A stretch of DNA of 64,000 bases from Chrysaora quinquecirrha (taxonomy: Eukaryota; Cnidaria; Scyphozoa; Semaeostomeae; Pelagiidae), in NCBI GenBank assembly GCA_014526335.1, contig JACTAT010000008.1, forward strand, positions 124,001-188,000, in the 5' to 3' direction. The notes under the pieces were generated by a model. The model saw only the letters and a list, made by a program, of their open reading frames with translations. It did no database searches and was not told where the DNA came from. Numbering within the stretch: the first letter of the stretch is position 1; each line of letters opens with the position of its first letter. Below, piece after piece: positions 45,001-54,244 of this stretch. A program made the translations under genes and the position numbers.

Positions 45001-45726
45001 TAAACTCTATGGTTGCAATTCAAAAAAACAAGCACTGAAAGTTTCAGATCCATGGAAATTAGCAAAACTGGAATTTTTTTATTGTTGTTTAACTTTAATA
45101 CTAGAATAAGGCATTTAAATGTAAGTTTCGTATTTGTGTTCTTACATCACACGCTTTTTCTGCAATGGGCTTTTAGTATGTTTGTTTAAAACTCGAAGGC
45201 CAAAGACATTACATTTGATCAGTCGGTGGATCTATATAAAGTGACAGAGATTTCCCATTAGTTTGAATGATTGATCGGAGATTTTCATTTCCTTTTTGCT
45301 TCTTTAAAACATACGTTTATCGATCTATCTATGTCATAAGCGTCGGTCCGTTCAGCAAAGGATATGCTGCGTTAGAATGGAATCAAGAACTGATTTAAAT
45401 TCTTCTCAGTCGTTTTCTCTCACTGTAAACATTAGTCACATGCAGTTTCAAGCTTTATAGATTGTCAATAATGATCTTTCTTGTAATCGTTTACTTTTCG
45501 GGTATAGGTCTTTGTAAAGGAGCTGTTTTAAAGAAAGGACGTGCCAATAAAAATACCTAGCAACATATCAATGTTATTAAGGCGACTAGTTGAATGGATT
45601 TAATTTTTTCAAGGTTTATTGGCAGTGATGATCCTGACAAATATTTTACTGACACTCAGAGGACAAGGGTTGCATATGAAATTCTTGAAACAGCTCCGTA
45701 TGGAAAAAGACAAAGAGGAGAAATTG
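41934..45726 (+). CDS. Anoctamin (TMEM16) family protein, partial
   Basis: Five exons: 41934-42000, 42701-42813, 42966-43073, 43262-43398 and 45614-45726 (538 nt, 179 codons, phases consistent, all GT-AG). The joined frame gives GCYFRDGVRKIDFVLVYTED, HFIKCHCPFEVLKFYAEEL, LAKFHLPNPFKEEVPNTPP, DYFTTTFQADKMHK and FIGSDDPDKYFTDTQRTRV. These blocks are the N-terminal cytoplasmic dimerisation domain of anoctamins, the family of Ca-activated chloride channels and lipid scramblases. The ten membrane helices should follow but are absent: the next exon would fall at or beyond the assembly gap at 46084. The N-terminus is also incomplete. Subfamily is unclear (ANO3-7-like). Intron 4 carries a 1.1-kb MITE. 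Confidence 0.92.
42701..42813 (+). CDS. Anoctamin exon b
   Basis: Acceptor gtcatag, donor GTC|gtaagt. Completes G|AT for Asp and reads FVLVYTEDNQKP, then YREKFLSNLRKSHLEMEV, the first strand and helix of the dimerisation domain. Confidence 0.92.
42966..43073 (+). CDS. Anoctamin exon c
   Basis: 36 codons in phase 0, acceptor ctttttag, donor GAG|gtatgt. Reads STKVHFIKCHCPFEVLKFYA then EELSFRAPLE, equivalent to the conserved FVK.HAPW.VL..YAE....P segment. Confidence 0.93.
43262..43398 (+). CDS. Anoctamin exon d
   Basis: Acceptor gtttttag, donor CATAA|gtaaaa. Reads NWTERMLAKFHLPNPFKEEV then PPDYFTTTFQADKMH. Confidence 0.93.
43521..44630. mobile_element. 1.1-kb MITE family copy 2, in anoctamin intron
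   Basis: Same family and orientation as 30615-31723 with nearly equal length. The right end is CCCTGTC next to TA; the left end is damaged (CATGGTTTTTTCC). It retains AACAATCTAGCAAAGAGGGT and one intact TGACGTCA (about 43815), while the matching right-arm site has become TGAAGTCA. It lies between anoctamin exons d and e. Confidence 0.87.
45614..45726 (+). CDS. Anoctamin exon e
   Basis: Acceptor ttttcaag, donor ATTG|gtaaac. Reads FIGSDDPDKYFTDTQRTRVA then YEILETAPYGKRQRGEI, ending just before the expected GI..LL...V..A.FPLH segment. Confidence 0.93.
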
Positions 45727-46083
45727 GTAAACCTCGTTCTACTATTATTTTTATCATTATTTTTTATAAAGCTGACAAAACACATATGCTTGGTAACTAC
45801 TTCAGATGATGCCATTCATACAGGGAAAAGGCACGGGGTCATCGAATTCCCTCTATAATTGGCTCTTATAATATATTTCAGTACATAGCCACACTAGAAA
45901 CAAGCACACGAAAGGACGACCTTGTATTATCATCGACTTCAAGCTTTGTTCTTTTTTTCTTTGAAATATTTTCTTTCAAGCTTTGATGCACATAACAGGG
46001 TGTGATGGTTTTGTCGATTTGCATTGATAGTGTCTGTTAAGTAGAGAGATGTAACATCAAGTTGTTTCTTCATTATGCAACCA

Positions 46084-46583
46084 NNNNNNNNNNNNNNNNN
46101 NNNNNNNNNNNNNNNNNNNNNNNNNNNNNNNNNNNNNNNNNNNNNNNNNNNNNNNNNNNNNNNNNNNNNNNNNNNNNNNNNNNNNNNNNNNNNNNNNNNN
46201 NNNNNNNNNNNNNNNNNNNNNNNNNNNNNNNNNNNNNNNNNNNNNNNNNNNNNNNNNNNNNNNNNNNNNNNNNNNNNNNNNNNNNNNNNNNNNNNNNNNN
46301 NNNNNNNNNNNNNNNNNNNNNNNNNNNNNNNNNNNNNNNNNNNNNNNNNNNNNNNNNNNNNNNNNNNNNNNNNNNNNNNNNNNNNNNNNNNNNNNNNNNN
46401 NNNNNNNNNNNNNNNNNNNNNNNNNNNNNNNNNNNNNNNNNNNNNNNNNNNNNNNNNNNNNNNNNNNNNNNNNNNNNNNNNNNNNNNNNNNNNNNNNNNN
46501 NNNNNNNNNNNNNNNNNNNNNNNNNNNNNNNNNNNNNNNNNNNNNNNNNNNNNNNNNNNNNNNNNNNNNNNNNNNNNNNNNNN
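46084..46583. other. Assembly gap, 500 N
   Basis: Exactly 500 unresolved bases, probably a default-size scaffold gap of unknown true length. Apparent long frames across it are artefacts. Confidence 0.99.
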
Positions 46584-46782
46584 CATCTTCTTTTCATGTC
46601 AAAATCGTTTGCTTTCTTTCGGAATCGTTCCCCGATTCATGGATAGTTCTTCTGTATTAGAGTAATTCTATTGGCTGATCAATTGCCTCAAAGATACCGC
46701 CGCATGGACAGAATTCTGTCCATTTCCTTGGCAATCTGAATGTGATCAATGGCTGTGAATAATTAACGTGTGACGAAAGTTA

Positions 46783-46883
46783 CAAGTCTTAGTTTCCACG
46801 CCACTCGCTCGCTGCGCTCGCTCGCTCCTCCGGAGGGGTTACTCGCTTCGCTTCGCCTGGAAATTTCCAAAAACTAAGACTTG
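46783..46883. repeat. GC-rich terminal hairpin
   Basis: CAAGTCTTAGTTT at the left pairs with AAACTAAGACTTG at the right. The interior contains a second palindromic stretch (GCTCGCTGCGCTCGC and GAGCGAGC-like). This 100-bp hairpin directly abuts the YqaJ-like exon. It is either the end of the transposon or a small separate insertion. Confidence 0.7.
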
Positions 46884-46911
46884 GGGCAAGTCAAGGGGCA
46901 GCCCTGACCAG

Positions 46912-47244
46912 ATTATAGAATGTGAATGTTGTGGAAAGTACTGCCTTGAGATAAAATGCCCCTTTTCCATCAGGGACAAATCACCAAATGATGCACAATG
47001 TGATTTGGAATACCTTCAACTGATCAGTGCAAATCAGTTGTCTCTGAAAAGAAACCATCAGTATTTCACTCAATGCCAAATTCAGATGGGTGTCACTGGA
47101 ATAAACAAGTCATATTTTGCTGTGTGGACTGCTCATGGACTTTTCACAGAAGTAATCACTTTTGACAAAGACTTATGGGACACAATGAAACAAAAACTTA
47201 CAAACTTTTGTATTGATTATTATATACCATCATTATTTCCATAG
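46912..47244 (+). CDS. YqaJ-like nuclease of transposon, C-terminal fragment
   Basis: 110 codons plus stop, opening after CCAG at 46911. It reads CCGKYCLEIKCPFSIRDKS, then QYFTQCQIQMGVTGINKSYF and VWTAHGLFTEVITFDKDLW. LEIKCPF carries the E-x-K of the PD-(D/E)xK nuclease fold, and QMGVTG.....F.VWT.HG is typical of YqaJ-type exonucleases found beside THAP/DDE transposases in animal elements (ISL2EU-type in my recollection). The upstream half with the catalytic Asp is missing, replaced by the hairpin. It is convergent with the transposase gene, 87 bp away. The role in transposition is unknown. Confidence 0.8.
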   Translation: MIECECCGKYCLEIKCPFSIRDKSPNDAQCDLEYLQLISANQLSLKRNHQYFTQCQIQMGVTGINKSYFAVWTAHGLFTEVITFDKDLWDTMKQKLTNFCIDYYIPSLFP

Positions 47245-47331
47245 AATACTGAAACTACTATGTTATTATGATCAGTTAAGTTGCATTTTATGGTTTGTAT
47301 CTGTCACTGTTTTAAGCACATTAAAAGTATT

Positions 47332-48768
47332 TTAATCTTTAATAAGTGGAGGCTGAATGTTACATATTGATGCACATGTTCTGATTATATCATCTGCAAA
47401 AGGCAACATTGTCAAAGGAAAAGTGTGTTTCAATATTCTGAATGTTTTCAGTCTATTTATTGCCCTTTCCACGTGGATCCTGACATTTGCCACTTCTTTT
47501 GTTTGCTTGCATTCAGACGCTGTCATCTGAGATTTGGCACGAGCACCAGGTGGAACAGCTAGCTGACAATAATGATGGAGCAAATCTTCTTTTATTTGAA
47601 ATCCTCTGTCAGCCATTACTACATCTCCATATTCCAAAAGATTGTAGAGGCCACTGTTTTGGCAAATGAATTGATCTGTTGATCTGCCACCATAACAGTC
47701 TGAAACTTGCATTATATAGCCTGCTGGAGAGATTGTGACTAACACTTTAAAAGTGTTATGCTTTTTATAGTCGGACCATGTCGCAGCTTGGACATCTAGT
47801 GATTTTGGCCGTTCAATATATATTTCTGTGCAGTCAATAATGCACCTTGTATTCCGATAATGTCCTTTAAAACACTCAGGTATTTGCGAAATTATCACAT
47901 CTTTGGGAAGCCACACAATCAAAGCATCACCAAGAAACTTGGAAAGAAACCGTATCCAAGTGGCAAAAATATTGGAGCAAATACTTCCAGACACCTGAAA
48001 ACGGTCAGAAAGGTCTTGATTCAGGAGGCCAAGCCTAAGTCTCATTAAAACCAGAAGAAACTGATCTCTATAGCACAGCTTATGTGATTTATATCTTCGA
48101 TTCTTGTTTACTGCTGGCGAAATCACTTTCCTTCCTCTCCAAAACACCAGTTTAGGTGCATGAGGTTTTATCAATGAAAACAGTGCTTCAAAGACAGCTA
48201 TACTCTGAATGCCCGTATAAAATCTCATTTTTGAATCAGATTTTATGGAGGCTGCTGAAAATGGCTTTCTGATGTTTTGCTTCAGCTTCAGTTCACTGAC
48301 ATCTTCACAGAGCTGGTCAATATCTTCTTGCAATTTTTCTTTTTCTTTGCTAAGTTTTGTTATTTCATTAGCCATGGAAAATATCACTGTATTCTTGTCA
48401 ATGCATGCTTGACAAGATTCTCTCTTTCTGCAGTATTCATGGTCATGGTCACATGCAACAGGAACTTTTGCAGTTGTTGCCTTTGATGCCACTGGCAACT
48501 CTTGTCGACAAAGCTTTCTTCTGGGTTTCTTTGCAGGCTTTTCATATCCAAGACTTAGTGTTGGATTTGGGTTCATAAACGAAGGCTCCCCATCAACAAA
48601 GTGCAATGAGCAAACCATGTCACTTTGCCCAGGAGTCCAACTTGTATTCTTGTGTGTTGTCCTCTTCAACAGTCTGATCCACTCTTTACGCTTGTCGGAA
48701 TTTCTCTTTACGCTTGGAAAGCTGTACAAGCGAAAAGGTGGAGAGCAAGAACAATCCTTCTTTTTCAT
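47332..48768 (-). CDS. THAP/DDE transposase, intact 478-aa frame
   Basis: One uninterrupted frame of 478 codons. The N-terminus (about 1-80) is a THAP-like zinc finger: C6, C8, W30, C53, H56 in MVCSLHFVDGEPS, then NPNPTLSLGY. A Cys/His cluster (about 105-122) and a predicted coiled coil (about 128-165, KLSKEKEKLQEDIDQL) follow. The C-terminal half is a DDE_Tnp_4-type nuclease: D312 in IIDCTEIYIERP, D387 in VMADRGF and E434 in RIHVERAINR. All three catalytic residues are present and there are no stops, so the copy is recent or under selection. The first THAP cysteine pair may lie in an upstream exon. It forms one transposon with the convergent YqaJ-like gene. It lies within the probable large RRP12 intron or intergenic space. 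Confidence 0.93.
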   Translation of the reverse strand: MKKKDCSCSPPFRLYSFPSVKRNSDKRKEWIRLLKRTTHKNTSWTPGQSDMVCSLHFVDGEPSFMNPNPTLSLGYEKPAKKPRRKLCRQELPVASKATTAKVPVACDHDHEYCRKRESCQACIDKNTVIFSMANEITKLSKEKEKLQEDIDQLCEDVSELKLKQNIRKPFSAASIKSDSKMRFYTGIQSIAVFEALFSLIKPHAPKLVFWRGRKVISPAVNKNRRYKSHKLCYRDQFLLVLMRLRLGLLNQDLSDRFQVSGSICSNIFATWIRFLSKFLGDALIVWLPKDVIISQIPECFKGHYRNTRCIIDCTEIYIERPKSLDVQAATWSDYKKHNTFKVLVTISPAGYIMQVSDCYGGRSTDQFICQNSGLYNLLEYGDVVMADRGFQIKEDLLHHYCQLAVPPGARAKSQMTASECKQTKEVANVRIHVERAINRLKTFRILKHTFPLTMLPFADDIIRTCASICNIQPPLIKD

Positions 48769-49150
48769 GTCAAGATGTTCTTCGCATATCTTTTCTCCCC
48801 ATAGCCTGAGCTGATATCGACTATTTGTGCAACTATCTAGGCAGGCCTAGAGTTCTTCACAATCGGAACAAAAAACGAAGCAAATCCAGATGTACACGTA
48901 GTCTGCCAGAGCAAGGTACTTGCAAGAGCTTTTAAGAAAGCTATTCCCGTGATAACAGACTACGCAAAGATATAAAAACTTGAGAAATAAACACAAACTT
49001 TTGTCGAACTTAGAACACTTCTTCACCTTCACACACACCACAACACGGACAACGAAAGCGCTTTCACAGCTTTTCACCCCTAATTTGTGCCCAGATCCCG
49101 CAGCCAAAACAAGGCCGCGAATATCCAATTGGTGTATTGCAAATGAAGCT
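48769..49150. other. 5' flank of transposase gene
   Basis: Candidate promoter or upstream exon of the transposase. A 93-codon minus-strand frame (49128-48847) has no known domain, and I could not locate a matching terminal inverted repeat for the transposon. Confidence 0.35.
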
Positions 49151-51221
49151 CATTTTTAAATAAGTCTTGATCTGAACCTTTATCTTAATCTTGATGTAAA
49201 TCTTAAATAACATTGAAACTTAAAATTAATCTTCATGTTATTCTTAATGGCCACATACAATAACCTCAATCTCAAACTTTATCATAATCTTAATCTTCAT
49301 CTTCGTATTAGCCTTAATCTTAATCTTAGTAAAAGTAAAAATTAATCTTCAATTTAAAATAAATTTTAAAGTTATTCGTAATCCTGAACTGTTGGAACAG
49401 AAATCTTAAGTTGAACATGACATTGAGATTCAAATGAAACTTTACATTAAAATCAAAGATTAAATTAAAAAGCTGAGATAAAATAAAAAGGAAAATTAGA
49501 AATACATTAAAATTAATTTCAAATTGGAAAGATGTGAGAACAACGTAGATCTAAAGAATTGAGTAATTCCAGAAATCTTCATCTTCATATAACCCTTAAT
49601 CTTAATCTTACTAAAAAGTGAAACTGAATGTTTAATTTAAAATAAACTTTAATGTTATTCTTAATCTTCAGCATTTTAAACTGAAATCTTAGGTTGAACA
49701 TGGTGTTACAATTGAAATAAAACTTAAAATTAAAATGCAAGATTAAATTAAAACTGAAAAATGAGAAAAATATAGATCTCAAGATTTGAGTAATTCCAGT
49801 AAGCCTTGTAATTTGCTGAAGTGACTTTTAGACAGTAAAAAAATTTGACACTATTTAAATCACAAAAAACTAAACACCAAGAATTTGCCCTTGAGGGGAT
49901 TTGGTCTCCAGACCTCCAACATGCTGTCAGTAATAACGACTCAGCCATCCATACATTCTACTGATCACGATAAAATCCGATTACCTAGAACAATTGGGTG
50001 ATTGTTCAAACAGGCACCAGTGAGGCAGACCAAAGATGGGTTAGCCCCGTTTACACCAGAGACTAAAGAAGAGACAAAAATACAAATGAAAACTTGGCTT
50101 GCCTACCCCACAGGCAGCAGAATCATGTGACAGTTGTGTCTCAGAACCTCACACAGCCTTCCAAGGCAAACTATTACAAAATTTTTACTAAGCCGATTCC
50201 TATTTTAGTATATACAGACAAGCCCTTGCCCATTTAAGAGCACAACTTCATGATGACCACCGCCTGCCATCAACTCCACCAATAACAACTTCCACCTCGA
50301 AGGCATTGTGCATTGAAGTGCCTATATTTGCTGTTAATCTGAAAGAAATCATAATCCTAACCTTTATCTTAAACCTCCATCTTAATCTTAATTTTAATCT
50401 TAGCCTAAGTCTTAACCTTAGTCTTGAACTTCAAGTGAATCTTAATCTCCTCTACCTGAATTTTCATTGTTATCTTAATCTAATCTTAATCTTAATTCTA
50501 ATGTTAATCTTAATGTTAATCTTAATGTAATCTTAAACTTAATTCCATATCTTAATCTTAATATTTTCTTAATCTTAAAAATGGAACTGAATCTTAAACC
50601 CTAAATCAATCTTAATATTCTTCCAAATTTAAAGCTTTAATCTTAATCCTTAAGTAATTGGAATTCTAAGTTGAACAAAGTTGTATAGTGAAATTGAAAT
50701 GAAGATTAAGGTGATTGAAATCAGAATTGGAATTAGAATTTAACTGTAAAGTAAAATGAAAATTGAAGTTGAAAAAGAACTTAAAATTCAAATTCAAATT
50801 AAAAGTAGAAGTAAAACTAAAACTGAAATTCTTAATGCCAATGTAAACTGAAATCTAAATCAAAGTTGAAACGGGTAATTAATTTTATTTTACTCTTAAT
50901 ATTCAGTTATGATCAACATCAGTCTTGTCAAGAATTAATCTTGATGTTAATCTTAATCTTAATCCAATTCTTAATCATAATTCAAATATTGTCTTAATCT
51001 TAAATCGATATTAATTGTAATCTTAATGAAATTTCAAACTGACACTGATAATCAATTTTATTATTACTCTCAATTTTTATTTATCATCAACCTCAAGTCT
51101 TATCAACATTCAATTCTTACATTAATCTTAATCTTATTCTTTATCTTAATTTAAATGTTGTCTTTATCTTAAAATGGAACTGAATCTGAAACTTCAAATC
51201 AATATTAATATTTTTTCAAAT
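49151..51221. repeat. Decayed AATCTT hexanucleotide-rich repeat region
   Basis: Dominated by CTTAATCTTAATCTT-like hexamers (the complement of the AAGATT array at 26 kb) mixed with longer repeated blocks. The block containing TTGAGTAATTCCAG recurs at about 49558 and 49786, and GAAATCTTA(A/G)GTTGAACA at about 49403 and 49684, implying tandem blocks of about 230-280 bp. No gene. Confidence 0.75.
49887..49955 (-). repeat. tRNA-like SINE head 1
   Basis: The minus strand shows TGGCTGAGTCGTTA (box A-like) and, about 40 nt on, GGAGACCAAATCCCC (box B-like). The cloverleaf is not convincing, so it is a tRNA-derived repeat rather than a tRNA gene. Confidence 0.4.
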
Positions 51222-51225
51222 TTAA

Positions 51226-52202
51226 CCTGCAGTGCGTAATTTATAAAAGTTAAACCCACCTGAACCCACCGGAACCCAGCTGAACCCACCTGAACCCAGC
51301 TGAACCCACCTGAACCCAGCAGTAACCCACCTGAACCCACCTGAACCCAGCAGTCAAAACTGCCAAACCCACCTGCTCTCACCTTAGAACAATGAAATTT
51401 TTATAATGCTTTCGAGAAAATGCACCTCTGCTTGTTTACAAATTGGGGTTCTCTAAAAAATCTCAGAGGAACGAATTACAAAGGAACAAATGAACCCCAA
51501 CTTTCACAATAGAAAACTTGTTCATACTTGCTAGAAATCCTATGACTTTAATCAAAATCCCTTGGAAATCCTTTTGCCTTTACGGCAAAATGGTAGGTCT
51601 TATAAGGACTATAAGGGGTGCATTATGTGCATTGATGGCCGAAAAGTGCATGAGACTTCTGCCTGAAATCTCTCAAAAATTAACTTGGGATTTCTTGATT
51701 TCTGTCAGGATTTCTTTGGATTTGATGGATTTAACAAACGCACAAGACTTGTTTTTTTCCTCATTTTTGATTTTTCTCTTCAAGACCAGGCTCGTATAAA
51801 TTGTTGTTGTCCATACCGAACAAAATGTGATTTTGATCGACAGCATGGGGCTATTAGTTACTCACGATTCGAAAAAAGCGAGGAAAAAAAGCTCAAGTTT
51901 TTGCGTGTTACATTTATCATTTTTTTAAGAATAGCGCAAAGAGGTTTCTAATAAAAACGAATATCTTGATTATGACCCTAGAGAGAACGCCCAATTGTAA
52001 GCAAGTGCTAATTGCGTATTCCCGAAAGCTTTTTAAAGCCCACTAACAAGTTTCATTGTTCTAAGGTGTGAGCAGGTGGGTTCAGCAGTTTTGACTGCTG
52101 GGTTCAGGTGGGTTACTGCTGGGTTCAGCTGGGTTCAGCTGGGTTCAGCTGGGTTGGGGTGGGTGCAGGTGGGTTTAACTTTTATGAATTATGCCTACAG
52201 TG
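51226..52202. mobile_element. TTAA-flanked inverted-repeat element with GGGTTCAGCT arms
   Basis: Flanked by TTAA on both sides (51222-51225 and 52203-52206). Ends are CCTGCAGTGCGTAATT and, inverted, CACTGTAGGCATAATT, then both continue ATAAAAGTTAAACCCACC. Each arm (about 180 bp) contains tandem AACCCA(C/G)CTG units and ends in CACCTTAGAACAATGAAA or its near copy CACACCTTAGAACAATG. Length 977 bp, no transposase. TTAA duplication suggests a piggyBac-type non-autonomous element. It interrupts a repeat block whose uninterrupted version lies at about 50620. Confidence 0.75.
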
Positions 52203-52451
52203 TTAATCTTAAATTGAAATCTTAAGTTCAACAAAATTGAGTATTCAAATTGAATTTAAAATTACGACGAAAATTAAAATGGAAATTCAAATCAAAATCA
52301 AAATGAAAACTAAATATGAAACTAAAAGTTAAATCAAAATTAAAATTGGAATGAAATTTAGATTGAAATGGAAATGAACATCAAATTAAAATGTACTTTA
52401 AACATGCTTTTTAAAACCATAAAGTAAAAAACCAAAACCATAACAATTGCC

Positions 52452-52517
52452 TCAGTCAGGATTTGAACTCCAGCCATTTGGGTAGAAGACAAGCTTCCTA
52501 ACTCGGCTATCCAGCTG
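52452..52517 (-). repeat. tRNA-like SINE head 2
   Basis: The minus strand reads GGATAGCCGAGTTAGGAAG (box A) and GGAGTTCAAATCCTG (box B) at tRNA-like spacing. The anticodon stem does not pair well, so it is called a tRNA-derived repeat. It is the best of three such heads in this region. Confidence 0.5.
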
Positions 52518-52719
52518 TGCTTTGTTATGGCAAAATAATCTCCTACTTGTCATAATATTTATGGGAAAACTTCTGACAAAACGCGTTAAAAAATCTCAAA
52601 CAAATTAAAAACTGTTTCAAAAGCAAATGTTAGTCACGAAATGTCTCAATGGCATTTTAAAAACCTTTCCAAAACGAAAATCGCAGAGATAAAAAACTTT
52701 GGTGGTGAAAAAATTCTCA

Positions 52720-52792
52720 CCTGAGGGGAGTCGAGACTCTGACTCTAGATTATAGCTCAAAAACACGGTGCCTTAGCAAATGTGCTACAATG
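52720..52792 (-). repeat. tRNA-like SINE head 3
   Basis: The minus strand has TAGCACATTTGCTAAGG and GAGTCTCGACTCCCC at box A/B-like spacing. Nearby (52830-53130) is a diverged copy of the block at 49990-50230 (GTTCAAACAGGCACCA), showing the same repeat family. Confidence 0.4.
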
Positions 52793-53130
52793 CCTTGTTC
52801 TGATTAGGTGATAATCCTTGTATAGAAAACAATCGGGCAATTGTTCAAACAGGCACCAATGATGCACATCAAGGAAAGGTTTTCCCAATTACCCCAGAAA
52901 CTGCAGCAGAGATGTAAAGATGAATGGGTGATGGTTGAAACAGGCACCAGCGACGCAGGTCAAAAAAAGCGTTAGACCCACTCCCCTCAGAGACTGCAAC
53001 AGGTGCAGAAGAAAGCAAGGGTGATGGCTCTCCTACCCCACAGGTAGCTTAATCGTGTGAAAATCGAAACTCTTGTGAAAACGTGTGAAATCAAACAAAT
53101 CCGTACAAAACTTTCGCTAATCCATTTTGC

Positions 53131-53865
53131 ACTTTAGAATATAAAATCTACTTAGCGCCGTCCCACCACATGACCCCTTCACTATTTCGAAATTCGACAA
53201 TATCTCTAAAATAAGATTCCAGAATGGAATATCAGGTAAGCATCGTTTAAAATCCATCCAATCAAATCAAAGTTAAAGACCATTCACCTGTGGATGCGAC
53301 CCTGCTGCTGGCCTAGTCCTATTGTACATTTCTTGAGTCAACTGAGTTCTATAGACCAATTCAAGTAGCTTTTCTGGAGTTTCTGCTCCATTTTAGCTGT
53401 TTTGTTGGGCTTTTCGAAAAGGCGTAACTTGTGCATGTCGCCTGTTTTCGAAATATAACCTTTTTGGTTCAAAATAACAATCCATGGGCCTCCATTAGGG
53501 TTGGTGACAGGGATCTGTTTGTTTTTACACATGGATTTAATCAATTGAAAATGTTCCCTGTGTACATATAAAAATCGGCTAGGTTGATAGGTTTACAATA
53601 AATAAGCACAGGCTTTAAGTGAGCTGAGCTCTCTTCTGAGACTGGCATGAGCCTGGCAAGGTGTAGCCATTTGCAAACTCAGCAAAAAGCCCCCCTCTAT
53701 ATTTTGAGGTGGAATACACAATTCTAAGCTGTCTCCTAAAACAAATTTTTCAGCTTTAGAAAGAGAGAGAGAGAGTAACCAAAAAGGTTTAAAACATGAG
53801 ATTGTTCAACAAACCGTCATTCCCTAACAAATATGCAACATTTCAACCAGAAGACCGGCTCTCTG
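53131..53865. other. No gene recognised (RRP12 side)
   Basis: A minus-strand frame of 68 codons (53544-53338) is without known homology. A GA microsatellite lies at about 53763-53776. No further RRP12 exon was found here. Confidence 0.35.
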
Positions 53866-53869
53866 TAGA

Positions 53870-54130
53870 CAGAAAGAGTTCTCACTTGGACAATTAATTC
53901 TAATGGTCTTTCTGCTTTATCCCGCAAGATGATTGATGTTAATTAAAGCAAAATGACAATTAGGCTTTTTGGATTGGTGCATTTGACATGCACCTCGGTA
54001 TAAATTCCGCTTTAGTCAATTGTTTCGGGCCTGTAACTCAGGGGTGCCCACGAAAAAAGCTTTCACGCATTTCCAGAGATGTTTCCGCTGTTTCTTGTGA
54101 TTTTGAAATTGTGTGCCAGTTTTAGGCATG
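53870..54130 (+). pseudogene. PLE 3'-end fragment
   Basis: CTGTAGACAGAAAGAGTTCT, TTCTAATGGTCTTTCTGC and TGGATTGGTGCATTTGACAT on the plus strand match the end of the GIY-YIG frame and 3' tail of the PLE at 5480-5830. Only the last 260 bp are present. It ends about 20 bp from an RRP12 exon. Confidence 0.72.
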
Positions 54131-54152
54131 AAAGATATGAAGAAAAACAAAC

Positions 54153-54244
54153 CTGAAAATTGCATGAAAATTGTTTATTTGCTCCTCTTTGAGATCATCA
54201 GCAGTTAAATTGGTGACAGATAGGAGACATTTCTGGATAATTGC
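54153..54244 (-). CDS. RRP12: RRP12 exon 11 of 11
   Basis: Acceptor tttttcag, donor TTCAG|gtttgt. Reads [20 protein letters not shown] then [10 protein letters not shown]. Conservation is weaker, but position and phase fit the segment before KMFRAVEEGL in human RRP12. The last exon found. Confidence 0.75.

Noticed and set aside
45939..46665. Frames of 170-215 codons around 46 kb
   Set aside because: They consist almost entirely of the 500-N assembly gap.
48847..49128. 93-codon frame as an upstream transposase exon
   Set aside because: No THAP cysteines and no convincing donor linking to the transposase frame.
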